64,000 nt of DNA, taken from contig NZ_JACSQK010000008.1 of NCBI RefSeq assembly GCF_014836675.1, forward strand, positions 94,382 through 158,381, in the 5' to 3' direction. Source of the stretch: Comamonas avium. Its GTDB lineage: Bacteria; Pseudomonadota; Gammaproteobacteria; Burkholderiales; Burkholderiaceae_C. Under the pieces are notes generated by a model. The model saw nothing but the letters and a program-made list of their open reading frames with translations. It had not been told where the DNA came from and did not search any database. Both the position numbers and the translations under genes were made by a program. Below, piece by piece: positions 43,313 to 53,018 of the stretch (positions are counted from its first letter, which is position 1; every line of letters starts with the position of its first letter).

Positions 43313-44536
43313 ATGCACCCCACAGCACCTACATCAGCCACTACGGCCTTGCCCACTGACTTGCCTGCTTTTGTGCGCACAGGCTTGCGCCTGCTGGAAG
43401 GCATACGACATGGCAGTTTGCTGCTGGAGCTACCGGATGGTCGTCAACTGCGTTATGGCATGAACAGCTCGCCTTATGCTGCAATCCGCTTGCGCAATTG
43501 GAATGTGTTTCATGCCGTGATGCGCTCTGGCGATATCGGCTTGGCAGAAAGCTATATCGACGAAGACTGGACGACGCCCCACCTGGCAGATCTGTTTTGT
43601 TTGCTGCTGGCAAACCGTGACTCTCTGGAGTCTTTGGTGTATGGCTCTTGGTGGGGCCGGTTGGCTTACCGCCTGCGCCATGTGCTGCGCCGCAATACCA
43701 AAACCAACAGCCGTAAAAATATTCATGCGCACTATGACTTGGGCAACAGCTTTTATCAGCTGTGGCTGGATCCGAGCATGAACTACTCTTCGGCGTGGTT
43801 TGAGGGGAATCTGCATAGTGACTTTACCCAGGCACAGCATGCCAAAGTGCGCAGTGCATTGAGTCGTGCAGGCGTGCAGCCTAACCAGCGCATCCTAGAA
43901 ATAGGTTGCGGCTGGGGTGCGCTGGCGGAGATGGCTGCGACAGAGTTTCAAGCCGAGGTGGTAGGTGTGACTCTGTCAACAGAGCAGCTCGAATATGGCC
44001 TGCAACGTATGGAGAAGTCGGGTGTGCAGGAACGCGTAGATTTGCGCTTGCAAGACTATCGCGATATCCAAGATGCCCCTTTTGATGCCATTTGCTCCAT
44101 CGAAATGATTGAAGCTGTCGGACAAGAGTACTGGCCCACTTACTTCCGCCATATGCACCGCTTGCTCAAGCCGGGCGGCAAAGCCTGTGTTCAGGCAATT
44201 GTCATTGACGACAAGCTGTTTGACCGCTATGTCCAGGGAACAGACTTTATTCAGCAATACATTTTTCCCGGTGGCTGCTTGCCCAGTCCGGCTCGTATTC
44301 GCGAAGAGGCAGCAGGTGCAGGCCTGCGTGTCCAGGAAGAATTTGCTTTTGGCCAAGACTATGCCGAGACCTTGCGACGCTGGCACCAGCGTTTTGTACA
44401 GCAGCGAGGTCAGGTGCTGATGCAAGGTTTTGATACCCGATTTTTGCACACTTGGGAGTTCTATTTGGCCTATTGCGAGGCGGCATTCAGCATGCGCAAC
44501 ATTGACGTAGTGCAGTACACGTTGGTGAAAGACTGA
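43313..44536 (+). CDS. Cyclopropane-fatty-acyl-phospholipid synthase-like methyltransferase
   Basis: 407 residues, SAM-dependent. N-terminal lipid-binding part (IRLRNWNVFHAVMRSGDIGL), then HYDLGNSFYQLWLDPSMNYS, the SAM motif LEIGCGWGALAEMAATEF, the catalytic-region ICSIEMIEAVGQEYWPTY, and a C-terminal end with FQQYIFPGGCL-like wording. It methylates membrane unsaturated acyl chains (cyclopropane or methylated derivatives). ATG at 43313, five bases after the DUF1365 stop; the frame upstream is the shadow of that gene. Whether the product is a cyclopropane ring or a branched/furan precursor is not visible. Confidence 0.92.
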   Translation: MHPTAPTSATTALPTDLPAFVRTGLRLLEGIRHGSLLLELPDGRQLRYGMNSSPYAAIRLRNWNVFHAVMRSGDIGLAESYIDEDWTTPHLADLFCLLLANRDSLESLVYGSWWGRLAYRLRHVLRRNTKTNSRKNIHAHYDLGNSFYQLWLDPSMNYSSAWFEGNLHSDFTQAQHAKVRSALSRAGVQPNQRILEIGCGWGALAEMAATEFQAEVVGVTLSTEQLEYGLQRMEKSGVQERVDLRLQDYRDIQDAPFDAICSIEMIEAVGQEYWPTYFRHMHRLLKPGGKACVQAIVIDDKLFDRYVQGTDFIQQYIFPGGCLPSPARIREEAAGAGLRVQEEFAFGQDYAETLRRWHQRFVQQRGQVLMQGFDTRFLHTWEFYLAYCEAAFSMRNIDVVQYTLVKD

Positions 44537-44572
44537 AATCAGCGCTCAAGCGCTCTGACAAAAAACGGTGTC

Positions 44573-44590
44573 ATACACAGCTGTGTGTAT
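44573..44590. promoter_or_regulatory. Dyad upstream of the chemoreceptor gene
   Basis: Perfect arms ATACACA / TGTGTAT with a four-base centre, 43 bp before the chemoreceptor start. Could be an operator or the end of the lipid transcript; a smaller AGCGCT pair lies just before it. Confidence 0.4.
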
Positions 44591-44633
44591 TGCGCTGTAC
44601 TAATTGTGTGGCCCAGATCCTTTTAGGAACCTT

Positions 44634-46328
44634 ATGTTTTTTTCGAGAATGACTGTCGCAGCCCGCTTGTATTTAGGTTTTGGCTTGATTGTTGCCTTGC
44701 TGGTGGTGGTTACTGGTGTGGCAGTGGTGAAGGTAGACCGCATCGAGCGTGCTTTGCGTGCTAATTCAGATATCTACTCACAAGTGCAGCGCAACGCAAT
44801 CAACTTTCGAGGATCAGCCCATGACCGCTCGATCGCTGTACGCGATTTGGTATTCAGTCCAACGACTAATGAGCGCGACAAAGAAATTGCCTCCATAGCA
44901 GCTCTGGCAGACTTCTATGCTAAGTCGACTCAGTCACTGGAGGCATTGTTGAAATTGCCCGGCGTGAGCCCCGAAGTTCACCCCTTTTATGAGGACATAC
45001 AAAAGGCCGAAAGCCAAGCAGTAACCACTACCAACACCATCATTCAACAAGTGCGAGCTGGCAATACAGCTGCAGTGGATACCCTCTGGAGCCAAGCCAA
45101 GCCTCAGTATGTGCAATGGCTGGCATCGATCAACCGCTTGATTGATTTCAAAGAAAAACACATTCAGGACACTAACCAAAGTGCCATGGAGGAAGCCAGC
45201 GGTTTTTTGCGTGTGATGTTTACCGCTCTGACGCTGGCACTGATTTTGAGCACCGTTGTTGCCTGGGGCGTGGCACGTAGCATCGTGCGCCAATTGGGGG
45301 CTGAACCGAACGCTTTGGCGCAGGTGGCTCGTCAGGTTGCTCAAGGCGATTTGCATCCTGTCGAAGGTGTGGCTCGTGCAGAGGCAAACAGCGTGCTGGC
45401 ATCCCTTGGAGGAATGCAATCTAGCTTGGCCGAGGTCGTGAACAAGGTGCGTTCCGCTTCGAATGCGGTGACGCATGGTGCCGATGAGATCGCGGCAGGT
45501 AATGCTGGTTTACTGCAGCGCACTGAAGAGCAAGCGAGCAATTTGCAGCACGCAGCTGCCTCTATGGATGAGATGACCTCATCGGTCAAAAAAAATGCAG
45601 ATACAGCTCGCCAAGCCGCTCAGCTTGCAGCATCTGCCAGCGATGCTGCACACAAGGGAGGAGAGGTGGTGACGCAGGTTGTGCACACCATGGAAGACAT
45701 CAGCGCGAGTAGCTACCGGATTGCTGACATTATTGGCGTCATTGACTCGATTGCTTTTCAGACAAATATCTTGGCTCTAAATGCTGCAGTTGAAGCTGCC
45801 CGTGCCGGTGAAGAGGGGCGTGGCTTTGCAGTTGTGGCCGCTGAGGTGCGGGCCTTGGCCCAGCGCAGCGCGGATGCTGCGCGGCAAATTAAATTATTGA
45901 TTGAAACTAGTGTAGCCAAAGTGGAGCAGGGGACGCAGTTGGTCAATGATGCAGGCGCGACCATGACCGATATCGTTTCCCAAGCGCAACGTGTGGCAAG
46001 TCTGATTGCTGAAATCAGTCGCGCCACAGCCGAGCAGACCCACGGTATTGCACAAGTGAGCGGTGCAGTGACGCATCTGGACCAAGCGACGCAGCAAAAC
46101 GCTGCCATGGTGGAGCAAAGTGCCGCGGCAGCCCAAGCCTTGCGGCACCAAGCTGCGCAATTGGGGGCAGCCGTACGCGTATTTAGCTTAACTGGCGTTG
46201 ACAGTGTCTATGAATCACGTCACGTGCAAGCACATCGTTTGCAGGTCGCTGCGCCAGTCCTCGCCCCAGTACCGCGACGCAGAGCTAACGTAACGGCCAA
46301 TACAAAGTTACAACCAGCTCAGATGTGA
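44634..46328 (+). CDS. Methyl-accepting chemotaxis protein
   Basis: 564 residues, Tsr-type layout: N-terminal helix (about 9-33), a periplasmic four-helix-bundle-like sensor (about 35-200), second helix (about 203-225), HAMP (about 226-280) and signalling domain with the strictly conserved hairpin tip [21 protein letters not shown]. No C-terminal NWETF receptor tail. Sits between the cfa-like and chalcone-isomerase-like genes of the putative light-regulated cluster, but the 97-bp gap before it and a dyad suggest its own promoter. ATG at 44634 with AGGAACC; signal sensed is unknown. Confidence 0.93.
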   Translation: MFFSRMTVAARLYLGFGLIVALLVVVTGVAVVKVDRIERALRANSDIYSQVQRNAINFRGSAHDRSIAVRDLVFSPTTNERDKEIASIAALADFYAKSTQSLEALLKLPGVSPEVHPFYEDIQKAESQAVTTTNTIIQQVRAGNTAAVDTLWSQAKPQYVQWLASINRLIDFKEKHIQDTNQSAMEEASGFLRVMFTALTLALILSTVVAWGVARSIVRQLGAEPNALAQVARQVAQGDLHPVEGVARAEANSVLASLGGMQSSLAEVVNKVRSASNAVTHGADEIAAGNAGLLQRTEEQASNLQHAAASMDEMTSSVKKNADTARQAAQLAASASDAAHKGGEVVTQVVHTMEDISASSYRIADIIGVIDSIAFQTNILALNAAVEAARAGEEGRGFAVVAAEVRALAQRSADAARQIKLLIETSVAKVEQGTQLVNDAGATMTDIVSQAQRVASLIAEISRATAEQTHGIAQVSGAVTHLDQATQQNAAMVEQSAAAAQALRHQAAQLGAAVRVFSLTGVDSVYESRHVQAHRLQVAAPVLAPVPRRRANVTANTKLQPAQM

Positions 46329-46378
46329 TGAATCTGGTACTTTGAATCTAAAACCATAGCTTATAAGTTAGGTTGCAT

Positions 46379-46975
46379 ATGCTTAAACACCGAATTTATT
46401 TATTGAAGTGTGTGGTATTGCAATTGGGCGTGGCATGCGCTGTCTGGGGTACTGGAGCTACTGGGGTTGCCCATGCTACGCCAGAGAGCACTTCATCGGC
46501 TGCTGTACAGCAGCTGGTACAGCAGCCACGTTTGGCAGGGCATGGGCAAATGCGCTTTTTGGGTTTACGTATATACGATGCTCGGTTATGGGTAGGACCA
46601 GAATTCGATGCGCAAACTTTTGGTCAGCATCGGTTTGCCCTAGAGCTTATTTACCACAGGGCATTTACGGCAAAAGCAATCGCGCAGCGCTCTGTGCAAG
46701 AAATTGAGCGACAGCGCAGCCTGGACGAAAAAATGGCCAATCGCTGGACGTCGGACTTAGCGCGGTGGTTGCCTGACGTGGAGCCGGGCGACAAGCTCAC
46801 CGGCTTATACCTGCCTGGGCAAGGGATGCAACTGTGGCGTGGGGAGCAGTCTTTGGGCACGATCAATGACCCTGAGCTGGCACTTTGCTTTTTTGGTATC
46901 TGGCTGTCACCACAAACTTCAGAGCCTGGTTTGCGCAGTGGTTTGCTGGCAGGTCTTGCTAGAGCGGTGCCATGA
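46379..46975 (+). CDS. Chalcone-isomerase-like exported protein
   Basis: 198 residues with a signal peptide-like N-terminus (hydrophobic, after KHRIYLLKC) and a chalcone-isomerase-like fold (PF16036 type): RFLGLRIYDARLWVGPEFDA, FALELIYHRAFTAKAIAQRS, and an ending with GIWLSPQT. In the related regulons this fold is thought to bind lipids rather than isomerise flavonoids. ATG at 46379 (a TTG at 46373 is in frame). The stop overlaps the start of the next gene (ATGA). Function inferred from context. Confidence 0.82.
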   Translation: MLKHRIYLLKCVVLQLGVACAVWGTGATGVAHATPESTSSAAVQQLVQQPRLAGHGQMRFLGLRIYDARLWVGPEFDAQTFGQHRFALELIYHRAFTAKAIAQRSVQEIERQRSLDEKMANRWTSDLARWLPDVEPGDKLTGLYLPGQGMQLWRGEQSLGTINDPELALCFFGIWLSPQTSEPGLRSGLLAGLARAVP

Positions 46976-48279
46976 ACGCCCCTTGTGCACCATTGCCTGA
47001 TGTGCTGCCTTGGCGCTCAGGCTTGACCTATGGCTTGCTGGGCTTCCCTCTGGCGTTTGCTGCACTGCCTTTGTACGTTGTACTACCCAATTACTATGCA
47101 CGCAGTTTTGGCTTGTCGCTGGCCACCGTGGGTGCTTTGCTGATGGCTGTACGGCTTGTGGATGCCATGGTCGAACCTTGGTTGGGGCGGGCAAGCGACG
47201 CATTGTTCGCTCGAACAGCTCGAGCAGTCTGGCTGGTGGGCGGCGGTGTGGCACTGTTGCAATGGCTTGGCATGGCCGGCTTATTTTTTCCGGCAGTGAC
47301 GGAGCAAGCCAGTTTGGCGGTGTGGCTGGTCAGTGGCTTGCTGCTGACATGCACGGCGCACAGTCTGTTGGTCATTACTCACCAGGCCTGGGGGGTTCGC
47401 CTTGGCGGCGATGACTTTCTGCGCAGTCGTATTGTTGCGTGGCGCGAGGGCCTGGGGCTGGCAGGCGTCATTTGTGCTTCGTGTTTGTCAATTGTCTGGG
47501 GCCAGCAGGCGATGCTGGCTGCGTTCGGTGCGACTTTATTCTTCGGGTGGGCGCTATGGTGGCGTGCGCCACATCCGACTCCTTTACTTTTGCCGCCGCA
47601 AGCAGCTTCGCTGTCGGTGTGGCAACCTTTGACGCAGCCTGCATTTCGGCGGTTGTTGGCGGTGTTCATGAGCAACGGTATTGCCAGTGCCATCCCTGCC
47701 GCACTCATGCTTTTTTTTGCACAAGACCGGCTACGCGCCAGTGAACAAGAAACAGCTGTTTTTCTGGTGCTGTATTTCGTATGTGGAGCGGTCTCCATGC
47801 CTTTGTGGCTGCGACTGGTCCGCCATCTAGGGCTTGTCCAAAGCTGGTTGCTTGGCATGTTGCTGGCGGTGGTCTGCTTTGCTTGGACTGCAGGTTTAGG
47901 GACTGGTCAGATCCAAGCATTTGCTTTGATCTGTGGTCTGACTGGGGTGGCTCTTGGTGCGGACCTGGTCTTGCCTGCGGCATTGTTAGCGCGGCTGATT
48001 GAGCGCCAAGGTGCACAGGGTAGCAGCGATGGTGCGTACTTGGGCTGGTGGAGTCTAGCCACTAAGCTCAACTTGGCACTGGCTGCGGGTGCGGCATTAC
48101 CGTTGCTCCAGTGGCTTGGCTATGCGCCAGGCACTCAAGCTGAGCAAGCGTTGCAGCATTTGGCGTGGGCCTATGCCTTGGTGCCTTGTGCGCTCAAATT
48201 GCTGGCTGCGCTGCTGCTGTATGTGCTGCTAATCCGTCGAGAGTCTTTACCGGCGTCACAGAGGAGATATCCATCATGA
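46972..48279 (+). CDS. MFS transporter of the GPH (glycoside-pentoside-hexuronide) type
   Basis: 435 residues, twelve helices. The first loop DAMVEPWLGRASDALFARTA and the segment LLLTCTAHSLLVITHQAWGV match the GPH branch of cation symporters, as found in light-regulated lipid clusters of proteobacteria. Substrate unknown; may move a lipid precursor. Overlaps the neighbouring genes by 4 bp on both sides. Confidence 0.87.
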   Translation: MNAPCAPLPDVLPWRSGLTYGLLGFPLAFAALPLYVVLPNYYARSFGLSLATVGALLMAVRLVDAMVEPWLGRASDALFARTARAVWLVGGGVALLQWLGMAGLFFPAVTEQASLAVWLVSGLLLTCTAHSLLVITHQAWGVRLGGDDFLRSRIVAWREGLGLAGVICASCLSIVWGQQAMLAAFGATLFFGWALWWRAPHPTPLLLPPQAASLSVWQPLTQPAFRRLLAVFMSNGIASAIPAALMLFFAQDRLRASEQETAVFLVLYFVCGAVSMPLWLRLVRHLGLVQSWLLGMLLAVVCFAWTAGLGTGQIQAFALICGLTGVALGADLVLPAALLARLIERQGAQGSSDGAYLGWWSLATKLNLALAAGAALPLLQWLGYAPGTQAEQALQHLAWAYALVPCALKLLAALLLYVLLIRRESLPASQRRYPS

Positions 48280-48812
48280 ACCAACGTCGTACTTTGTTGC
48301 TGGCTGGCTTGTTAAGTGTTGCAACACTAGGAGGATGTGCCGGCCCTCAAGTGAGTGACTATGCGCAGCAAAAACCGCTCTTGGAGCTGGATCGCTATTT
48401 CAATGGTCGTGTGCTGGCGCACGGCATTTTTCAAAAGCGTGATGGTGCTGTTGTCCGACGCTTTACGGTGGTCATGGACTGCCACTGGGAAGGTAACCAG
48501 GGCGTGCTGGATGAGCATTTCACCTACTCGGATGGCAGTACCCAGCGCCGTGTATGGCGTTTGACAAAGCATGCCGATGGCCGCTACACAGGACGAGCCG
48601 ATGATGTAGTAGGCGAGGCACAGGGTCAAACTGCTGGTAGTGCCTTTCGATGGAACTACACCTTGCGCTTACCTGTGGACGGCAGTGTGTACGAAGTGCA
48701 ATTTGACGATTGGATGTTTTTAATCGATGACCGAGTCATGCTCAATCGAGCCACGATGAGTAAGTTTGGCATTCGTTTGGGCGAAGTGTTGCTCTCATTC
48801 ACCAAGGGTTAA
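48276..48812 (+). CDS. DUF3833 family lipoprotein
   Basis: 178 residues. Signal with a lipobox (ATLGGC, Cys at about residue 23) so it is a lipid-anchored periplasmic protein, then a lipocalin-like DUF3833 domain (LELDRYFNGRVLAHGIFQKR; DGRYTGRADDVVGEAQG). DUF3833 proteins accompany Cfa and DUF1365 in light/oxidative-stress operons. ATG at 48276 overlaps the MFS stop. Probably carries or senses a modified lipid; inference. Confidence 0.85.
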   Translation: MNQRRTLLLAGLLSVATLGGCAGPQVSDYAQQKPLLELDRYFNGRVLAHGIFQKRDGAVVRRFTVVMDCHWEGNQGVLDEHFTYSDGSTQRRVWRLTKHADGRYTGRADDVVGEAQGQTAGSAFRWNYTLRLPVDGSVYEVQFDDWMFLIDDRVMLNRATMSKFGIRLGEVLLSFTKG

Positions 48813-48823
48813 AGGTAAGTTGT

Positions 48824-49606
48824 ATGTCCCTCAACCCTCGCATTACCAACTGGCAGGGCCAACGTGTTTGGTTGATTGGTGCCTCCACAGGCATCGGCCG
48901 CGCACTGGCAGAAACGATGCACGCGCGTGGGGCGCAAGTCATCGTTTCTGCAAGGCAGCAAGAACCTTTACTCGAGTTTCAGATGCAGCACCCCGGCAGC
49001 CAGGCTCTGCTGCTGGATGTGACGGATCGGGAGGCCGTGGCGAATGCAGCGCACCAACTGAATGCTCAAGGTGGCTTGGATTTGGTGTGCTTCTGCGCAG
49101 GCCACTATAAGCCTATGCGTGCCGATGCGATGGATTTGGATGAATTGCTTCTCCACCAGCAAGTGAACCAGATCGGGGCGTTGCATGTGGTGGCTGCAGT
49201 AGTGCCCGCCATGCTAAGCGCAGCGCGTGATGGCCGCACACCCCACCTCAGTTTGGTAGCCAGTGTTGCAGGTTGGCGTGGACTTCCACAGAGCTTGGCA
49301 TATGGTCCGACCAAGGCCGCTTTGATCAATCTGGCAGAGACGTTGTTTCTTGATCTACGCCCCAAGGGGGTGGCAGTGAGTGTTATCAGCCCTGGTTTTG
49401 TAGCCACGCCACTGACTGCGCAGAATGACTTTTATATGCCTGCATTGCTGACGCCAGCGCAGGCTGCACAAGCCATAGTGCAGGGCTGGCAGCGAGGGGC
49501 ATTTGCAATTCATTTTCCACGTCGTTTTACTGTTTGGTTGCAGCTTTTGCGCGTGCTGCCCTATCGCTGGTACTTTGCTTTGGTGCACCGTATGACTGGA
49601 TTGTGA
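48824..49606 (+). CDS. Short-chain dehydrogenase/reductase
   Basis: 260 residues. Cofactor motif GASTGIGRALAE, catalytic region SVAGWRGLPQSLAYGPTKAA with Ser, Tyr and Lys of the SDR triad, and a C-terminal hydrophobic stretch (FTVWLQLLRVLPYRWYFALV) that could anchor it to the membrane. Oxidises or reduces a lipid-like alcohol or ketone; substrate unknown. Follows the DUF3833 gene by 11 bp. Confidence 0.9.
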   Translation: MSLNPRITNWQGQRVWLIGASTGIGRALAETMHARGAQVIVSARQQEPLLEFQMQHPGSQALLLDVTDREAVANAAHQLNAQGGLDLVCFCAGHYKPMRADAMDLDELLLHQQVNQIGALHVVAAVVPAMLSAARDGRTPHLSLVASVAGWRGLPQSLAYGPTKAALINLAETLFLDLRPKGVAVSVISPGFVATPLTAQNDFYMPALLTPAQAAQAIVQGWQRGAFAIHFPRRFTVWLQLLRVLPYRWYFALVHRMTGL

Positions 49607-49611
49607 GTTGT

Positions 49612-50088
49612 ATGCAGCAGAATTTTTTGATCAACTCCGAGGTTGAGGCTGGCGTACAGCGTTTAGTGGAGTTGTATGAACAGCTCAGCCCAGAGCGCCT
49701 CAACAGCTTGCACACATGTTATGCGCCGCACGCACATTTCAAAGACCCATTCAATGATGTGCACGGGCTAGAAAGTATACAAAAGGTCTTTTCTCATATG
49801 TTCATGACTGTAGATAGGCCCCGTTTTGTCGTGACTGAACAGCTGATTCAAGGACAGCGTGCATTTTTGGTTTGGGAATTCCACTTTTGTATGCGTCGCT
49901 GGCGCAAAGGAGTTCCTCAGTGCATCCGAGGAGGGACGTTGCTGCACCTGAATGCCCAAGGCTTGGTGCTGGGGCACCGCGATTATTGGGATACTGCCGA
50001 AGAACTATATGAAAAGCTACCTTTGCTTGGACAGTTTATGGCTTGGCTGCGTCGCGCTGCGTCGGCAACGTCTTCAAGCAAGCCATGA
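49612..50088 (+). CDS. SnoaL/NTF2-like protein, last gene of the cluster
   Basis: 158 residues with an NTF2-like cone fold (FKDPFNDVHGLESIQKVFSH; FLVWEFHFCMRRWRKGVPQC; HLNAQGLVLGHRDYWDTAEE). Related proteins in such clusters act as small binding or isomerase domains. ATG at 49612, five bases after the SDR stop, though the frame upstream is a shadow. Ends the co-directional run that starts at 41,182. Confidence 0.82.
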   Translation: MQQNFLINSEVEAGVQRLVELYEQLSPERLNSLHTCYAPHAHFKDPFNDVHGLESIQKVFSHMFMTVDRPRFVVTEQLIQGQRAFLVWEFHFCMRRWRKGVPQCIRGGTLLHLNAQGLVLGHRDYWDTAEELYEKLPLLGQFMAWLRRAASATSSSKP

Positions 50089-50471
50089 CTGGCTGAGCCT
50101 ATGGTTTTACAGTGCAGGATTAGCTTCTACCCAAACCTTATATTCTGAAAGAGTTGGAAGTAGGCAATAGTTTGCATATGTTTCAGCGTGATTAGATAAA
50201 TAATTCGAAGCTACTTGCACTGCCAAAATTTACCCCTTGGGCTGGTCCAGTGGACAGGTACATTTAAAAATCCTGCTGAAAAATTAATTACATCTAATTT
50301 TTTGACTCGCGTTGCTTAAAATTTTTGAAGTATATTTTGTTATGACACCATCTATTCTAGAAATTAGATGAGCATGAAATTGATCGATACAACCTTCTGG
50401 TGAGTGTATAAAAAAATGAACTGGACTTATGCAGCAAGTTACAGGTCAGGATGAATTTTTTTATGCAATAT
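50089..50471. other. 383-bp AT-rich gap between the lipid cluster and msrQ
   Basis: No gene. It contains the convergent ends of the lipid cluster (plus strand) and msrPQ (minus strand), several AT stretches and a small dyad GTCCA / TGGAC around 50,244. I see no classical terminator. Confidence 0.4.
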
Positions 50472-51095
50472 TCAGGTAGCCCTCCGTTTATTCAAGTAGT
50501 AATAGATTCGCAACAGCAGCAATATAAGAAAAATAACTGCATATAACACGACCTCCGACACATTGTTTTTACCTAAGCGAATCCAATAAAAATGGAGCAG
50601 AGCTAGCCATGCAGCAAGATGTACGGTCCTGTGTAGTCGTTGCCAGCGCGCTGCCCCCAAGATTTTTAGCACCGCTTTCGGCGATGTGAGCGTCAAAAGC
50701 AGCAGGAGTATGAGAGCCAGCATGCCCATAAATATAAAGGGGCGGTCCTGCACATCAGTCCAAATGCTGGCCCAGTGCCAGCCCATATCCAGCAAGGCGT
50801 AGCTGATCGCATGTATGGAGGTATAAAAAAAGGCAAACAGGCCCAGCAAACGGCGCATGCGTGAAAAGGCACTTAGGCCAGACAGTTTACGCAGCGGCGT
50901 TACTGCCAGCGCTAGGCATAGCGCCCTCAAAGCCCAATCTCCAGTGCTGCGGATCAAGGCCTCTGCCGGGTTGAGACCCAGGTTATCCTGCAGTAGTTGT
51001 AATACTAAACTTGCCAAGGGGGCCAAGCAAAGTAGCCATACCAAGGGCTTTGCGCTGATATGCATCAGTGCACGATTCAAAGTGGTGCGCAGCAT
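50472..51095 (-). CDS. msrQ: Haem-binding membrane subunit MsrQ
   Basis: 207 residues, six-helix ferric-reductase-like membrane protein (YedZ) that feeds electrons from the quinone pool to MsrP. Family segments are NPAEALIRSTGDWALRAL, FAFFYTSIHAISYALLDMGW with the haem-ligand His, and WQRLHRTVHLAAWLALLHFY. Its start overlaps the msrP stop by one base (TGATG), so expression is coupled. Confidence 0.95.
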   Translation of the reverse strand: MLRTTLNRALMHISAKPLVWLLCLAPLASLVLQLLQDNLGLNPAEALIRSTGDWALRALCLALAVTPLRKLSGLSAFSRMRRLLGLFAFFYTSIHAISYALLDMGWHWASIWTDVQDRPFIFMGMLALILLLLLTLTSPKAVLKILGAARWQRLHRTVHLAAWLALLHFYWIRLGKNNVSEVVLYAVIFLILLLLRIYYYLNKRRAT

Positions 51096-52093
51096 CAGAA
51101 GTTACGGCGTAAGTCCAGACCCGTGTATAGCTGCGCGACTTGCTCGCCATAGCCGTTAAACAGCTCGGTACGTCGCTTGGGGGCAAACAAACCACCTTGG
51201 CCGATCACGCGCTCTTGAGCCTGACTCCATCTACGGTGAGGTACATCGGGATTCACGTTTGAATAGAAACCATATTCTTGGCGAGCTGCTTTGTTCCAGG
51301 AGGTAGCGGGCATGTGTTCTACAAAACGGATTTTGACCAAGCTTTTTGCGCTTTTAAAACCATATTTCCATGGCACTATCAAGCGTACGGGGGCGCCATT
51401 TTGGTGAGGCAACACTTCGCCATACATACCAAAGGCCAGCAGCGTCAGCGGGTGCATTGCTTCATCTAGGCGTAGGCCTTCGGAGTAAGGCCAGTCGAGG
51501 ACGCCGCTACTTAAGCCACGCATCGTTTTGGGGTCTGCTTTGGTCACAAACTCCACATATTTGGCACTTCCCATGGGCTGTACCCGCTCAATGAGTTTTG
51601 ACAGTGAATACCCAACCCAGGGAATCACCATGCTCCAGGCCTCGACACAGCGCAGGCGATAAATGCGCTCTTCCATCGGGCTGAGCTTGAGTAAGTCGCC
51701 TATGTCCCAAACCCCTGGCTTGTGGACCAACCCTTCTACTTGCACCTGCCAAGGTTGGAGTGACATGGCACTGGCATAGCGTGCTGGTTCACTCTTATCC
51801 AACCCAAACTCATAGAAATTGTTGTAGCCTGCTACATGGGTGTATGGAGTGAGATTGGCATTTAGCATTGCTCCAGCCACTTTAGTTTTTTGCCCGGTCA
51901 AGCTCGCAAATTTGCCTGGCGCTTGCACTATCGAAGCCTTCGCATCACGCGCTGCCCAAGCAGCGACTACGGGGCCCGCAGCCCCTGTGGCCAACAGTTT
52001 CAATACATTACGTCGATTTGCAGCTATGGGAGCGGGCGTGATCTCACTGCCAGCAATTTTTGGAAAAGAAGAAATCACGGGTCGCTTGTTCAT
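51095..52093 (-). CDS. msrP: Molybdenum-cofactor catalytic subunit MsrP
   Basis: 332 residues. Tat signal ([20 protein letters not shown]), then a sulfite-oxidase-like fold with the molybdenum-ligating Cys in [20 protein letters not shown]. The YedY/MsrP enzyme reduces methionine sulfoxide on periplasmic proteins after hypochlorous-acid damage. ATG at 52093 chosen over a GTG two codons upstream. Divergent from a two-component system in a way typical of hprRS-msrPQ. Confidence 0.95.
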   Translation of the reverse strand: MNKRPVISSFPKIAGSEITPAPIAANRRNVLKLLATGAAGPVVAAWAARDAKASIVQAPGKFASLTGQKTKVAGAMLNANLTPYTHVAGYNNFYEFGLDKSEPARYASAMSLQPWQVQVEGLVHKPGVWDIGDLLKLSPMEERIYRLRCVEAWSMVIPWVGYSLSKLIERVQPMGSAKYVEFVTKADPKTMRGLSSGVLDWPYSEGLRLDEAMHPLTLLAFGMYGEVLPHQNGAPVRLIVPWKYGFKSAKSLVKIRFVEHMPATSWNKAARQEYGFYSNVNPDVPHRRWSQAQERVIGQGGLFAPKRRTELFNGYGEQVAQLYTGLDLRRNF

Positions 52094-52270
52094 ACGCACT
52101 CAAGGAGTAAACCAATGAAAGAACCAGCGCAGAGGGACACACTGCTGTCAGTGATCTTCATCAACCGCAGCCTTGGACACTATGTCTGGCACACAATGTA
52201 TTACCCATGGTCATGTCCATGAGTAATGCACTCCCTGTATTTTTACTGGCTTAATTAACAGTGAGATTGC

Positions 52271-52317
52271 ACAAAAATTACATTTTTGTCATCTAGCATT
52301 GATGTATTAAAAATACA
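52271..52317. promoter_or_regulatory. Dyads between msrP and the response-regulator gene
   Basis: ACAAAAA / TTTTTGT (52,271-52,289, five-base centre) and TGTATT / AATACA (52,303-52,317, three-base centre), both perfect, 30 bp apart, in the divergent promoter. Likely binding sites of the adjacent OmpR-family regulator; inference. Confidence 0.5.
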
Positions 52318-52343
52318 GTGCACATGCAGTGATAATTGATCCA

Positions 52344-53018
52344 ATGAAAATATTAATTATTGAAGATGAACAAAAATCAGCTCTCTATTTAAAAAATAGT
52401 TTGAGTGAATCTGGTTATCAAGTAAGCGTTAGCCACGATGGAATCGATGGCTTATTTATGGCGCAGTCTGGTGAGTTTGATTTATTAATATTGGATGTCA
52501 TGCTACCGGGTATCGATGGTTGGAAAATCATTGAGCGTCTGCGCGAGCACAGCACCATTCCAGTACTCTTTCTGACTGCACGTGACGGCGTAGAAGATCG
52601 CGTTAAAGGTCTGGAGCTAGGCGGTGATGACTATTTGGTCAAGCCATTTGCGTATACCGAGTTACTGGCCCGCGTGCGTTCGCTTTTGCGCAGACCGCCC
52701 TTGCGGCCCCAAGACTCTTTATCCGTTGGTGATTTACACATTGATGTTCTTAAGCGCCGCGTCCAACGTGCGGGACAAAGGATTGAGCTGACGAATAAAG
52801 AATTTGCATTGCTGCAGTTGCTGGTCCAGCATCAAGGACAAGTGCTTTCGCGCAGCCAAATTGCCTCCCAAGTGTGGGATATGAACTTCGACAGCGACAC
52901 CAATGTGGTCGATGTCGCCATACGTAGACTACGAGTAAAAGTTGACGATGGCTTTGAGCACAAACTTATCCAAACTGTCCGTGGTATGGGCTATAGAGTT
53001 GAGGAATATAGCGCATGA
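52344..53018 (+). CDS. OmpR-family response regulator (HprR/CusR-like)
   Basis: 224 residues. Receiver domain with phospho-acceptor Asp in [13 protein letters not shown], Thr of LFLTARDG and Lys of [11 protein letters not shown], then an OmpR winged helix ([48 protein letters not shown]). It resembles metal/HOCl-responsive CusR/HprR regulators. ATG at 52344 (six codons after an earlier ATG). Upstream msrPQ and the shared promoter make HprR the best guess; a copper-responsive CusR role cannot be excluded. Confidence 0.88.
   Translation: MKILIIEDEQKSALYLKNSLSESGYQVSVSHDGIDGLFMAQSGEFDLLILDVMLPGIDGWKIIERLREHSTIPVLFLTARDGVEDRVKGLELGGDDYLVKPFAYTELLARVRSLLRRPPLRPQDSLSVGDLHIDVLKRRVQRAGQRIELTNKEFALLQLLVQHQGQVLSRSQIASQVWDMNFDSDTNVVDVAIRRLRVKVDDGFEHKLIQTVRGMGYRVEEYSA

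Noticed and set aside
50089..50471. CRISPR-like or phage remnant in the AT-rich gap after the lipid cluster
   Set aside because: No regular repeats and no coding potential were found.
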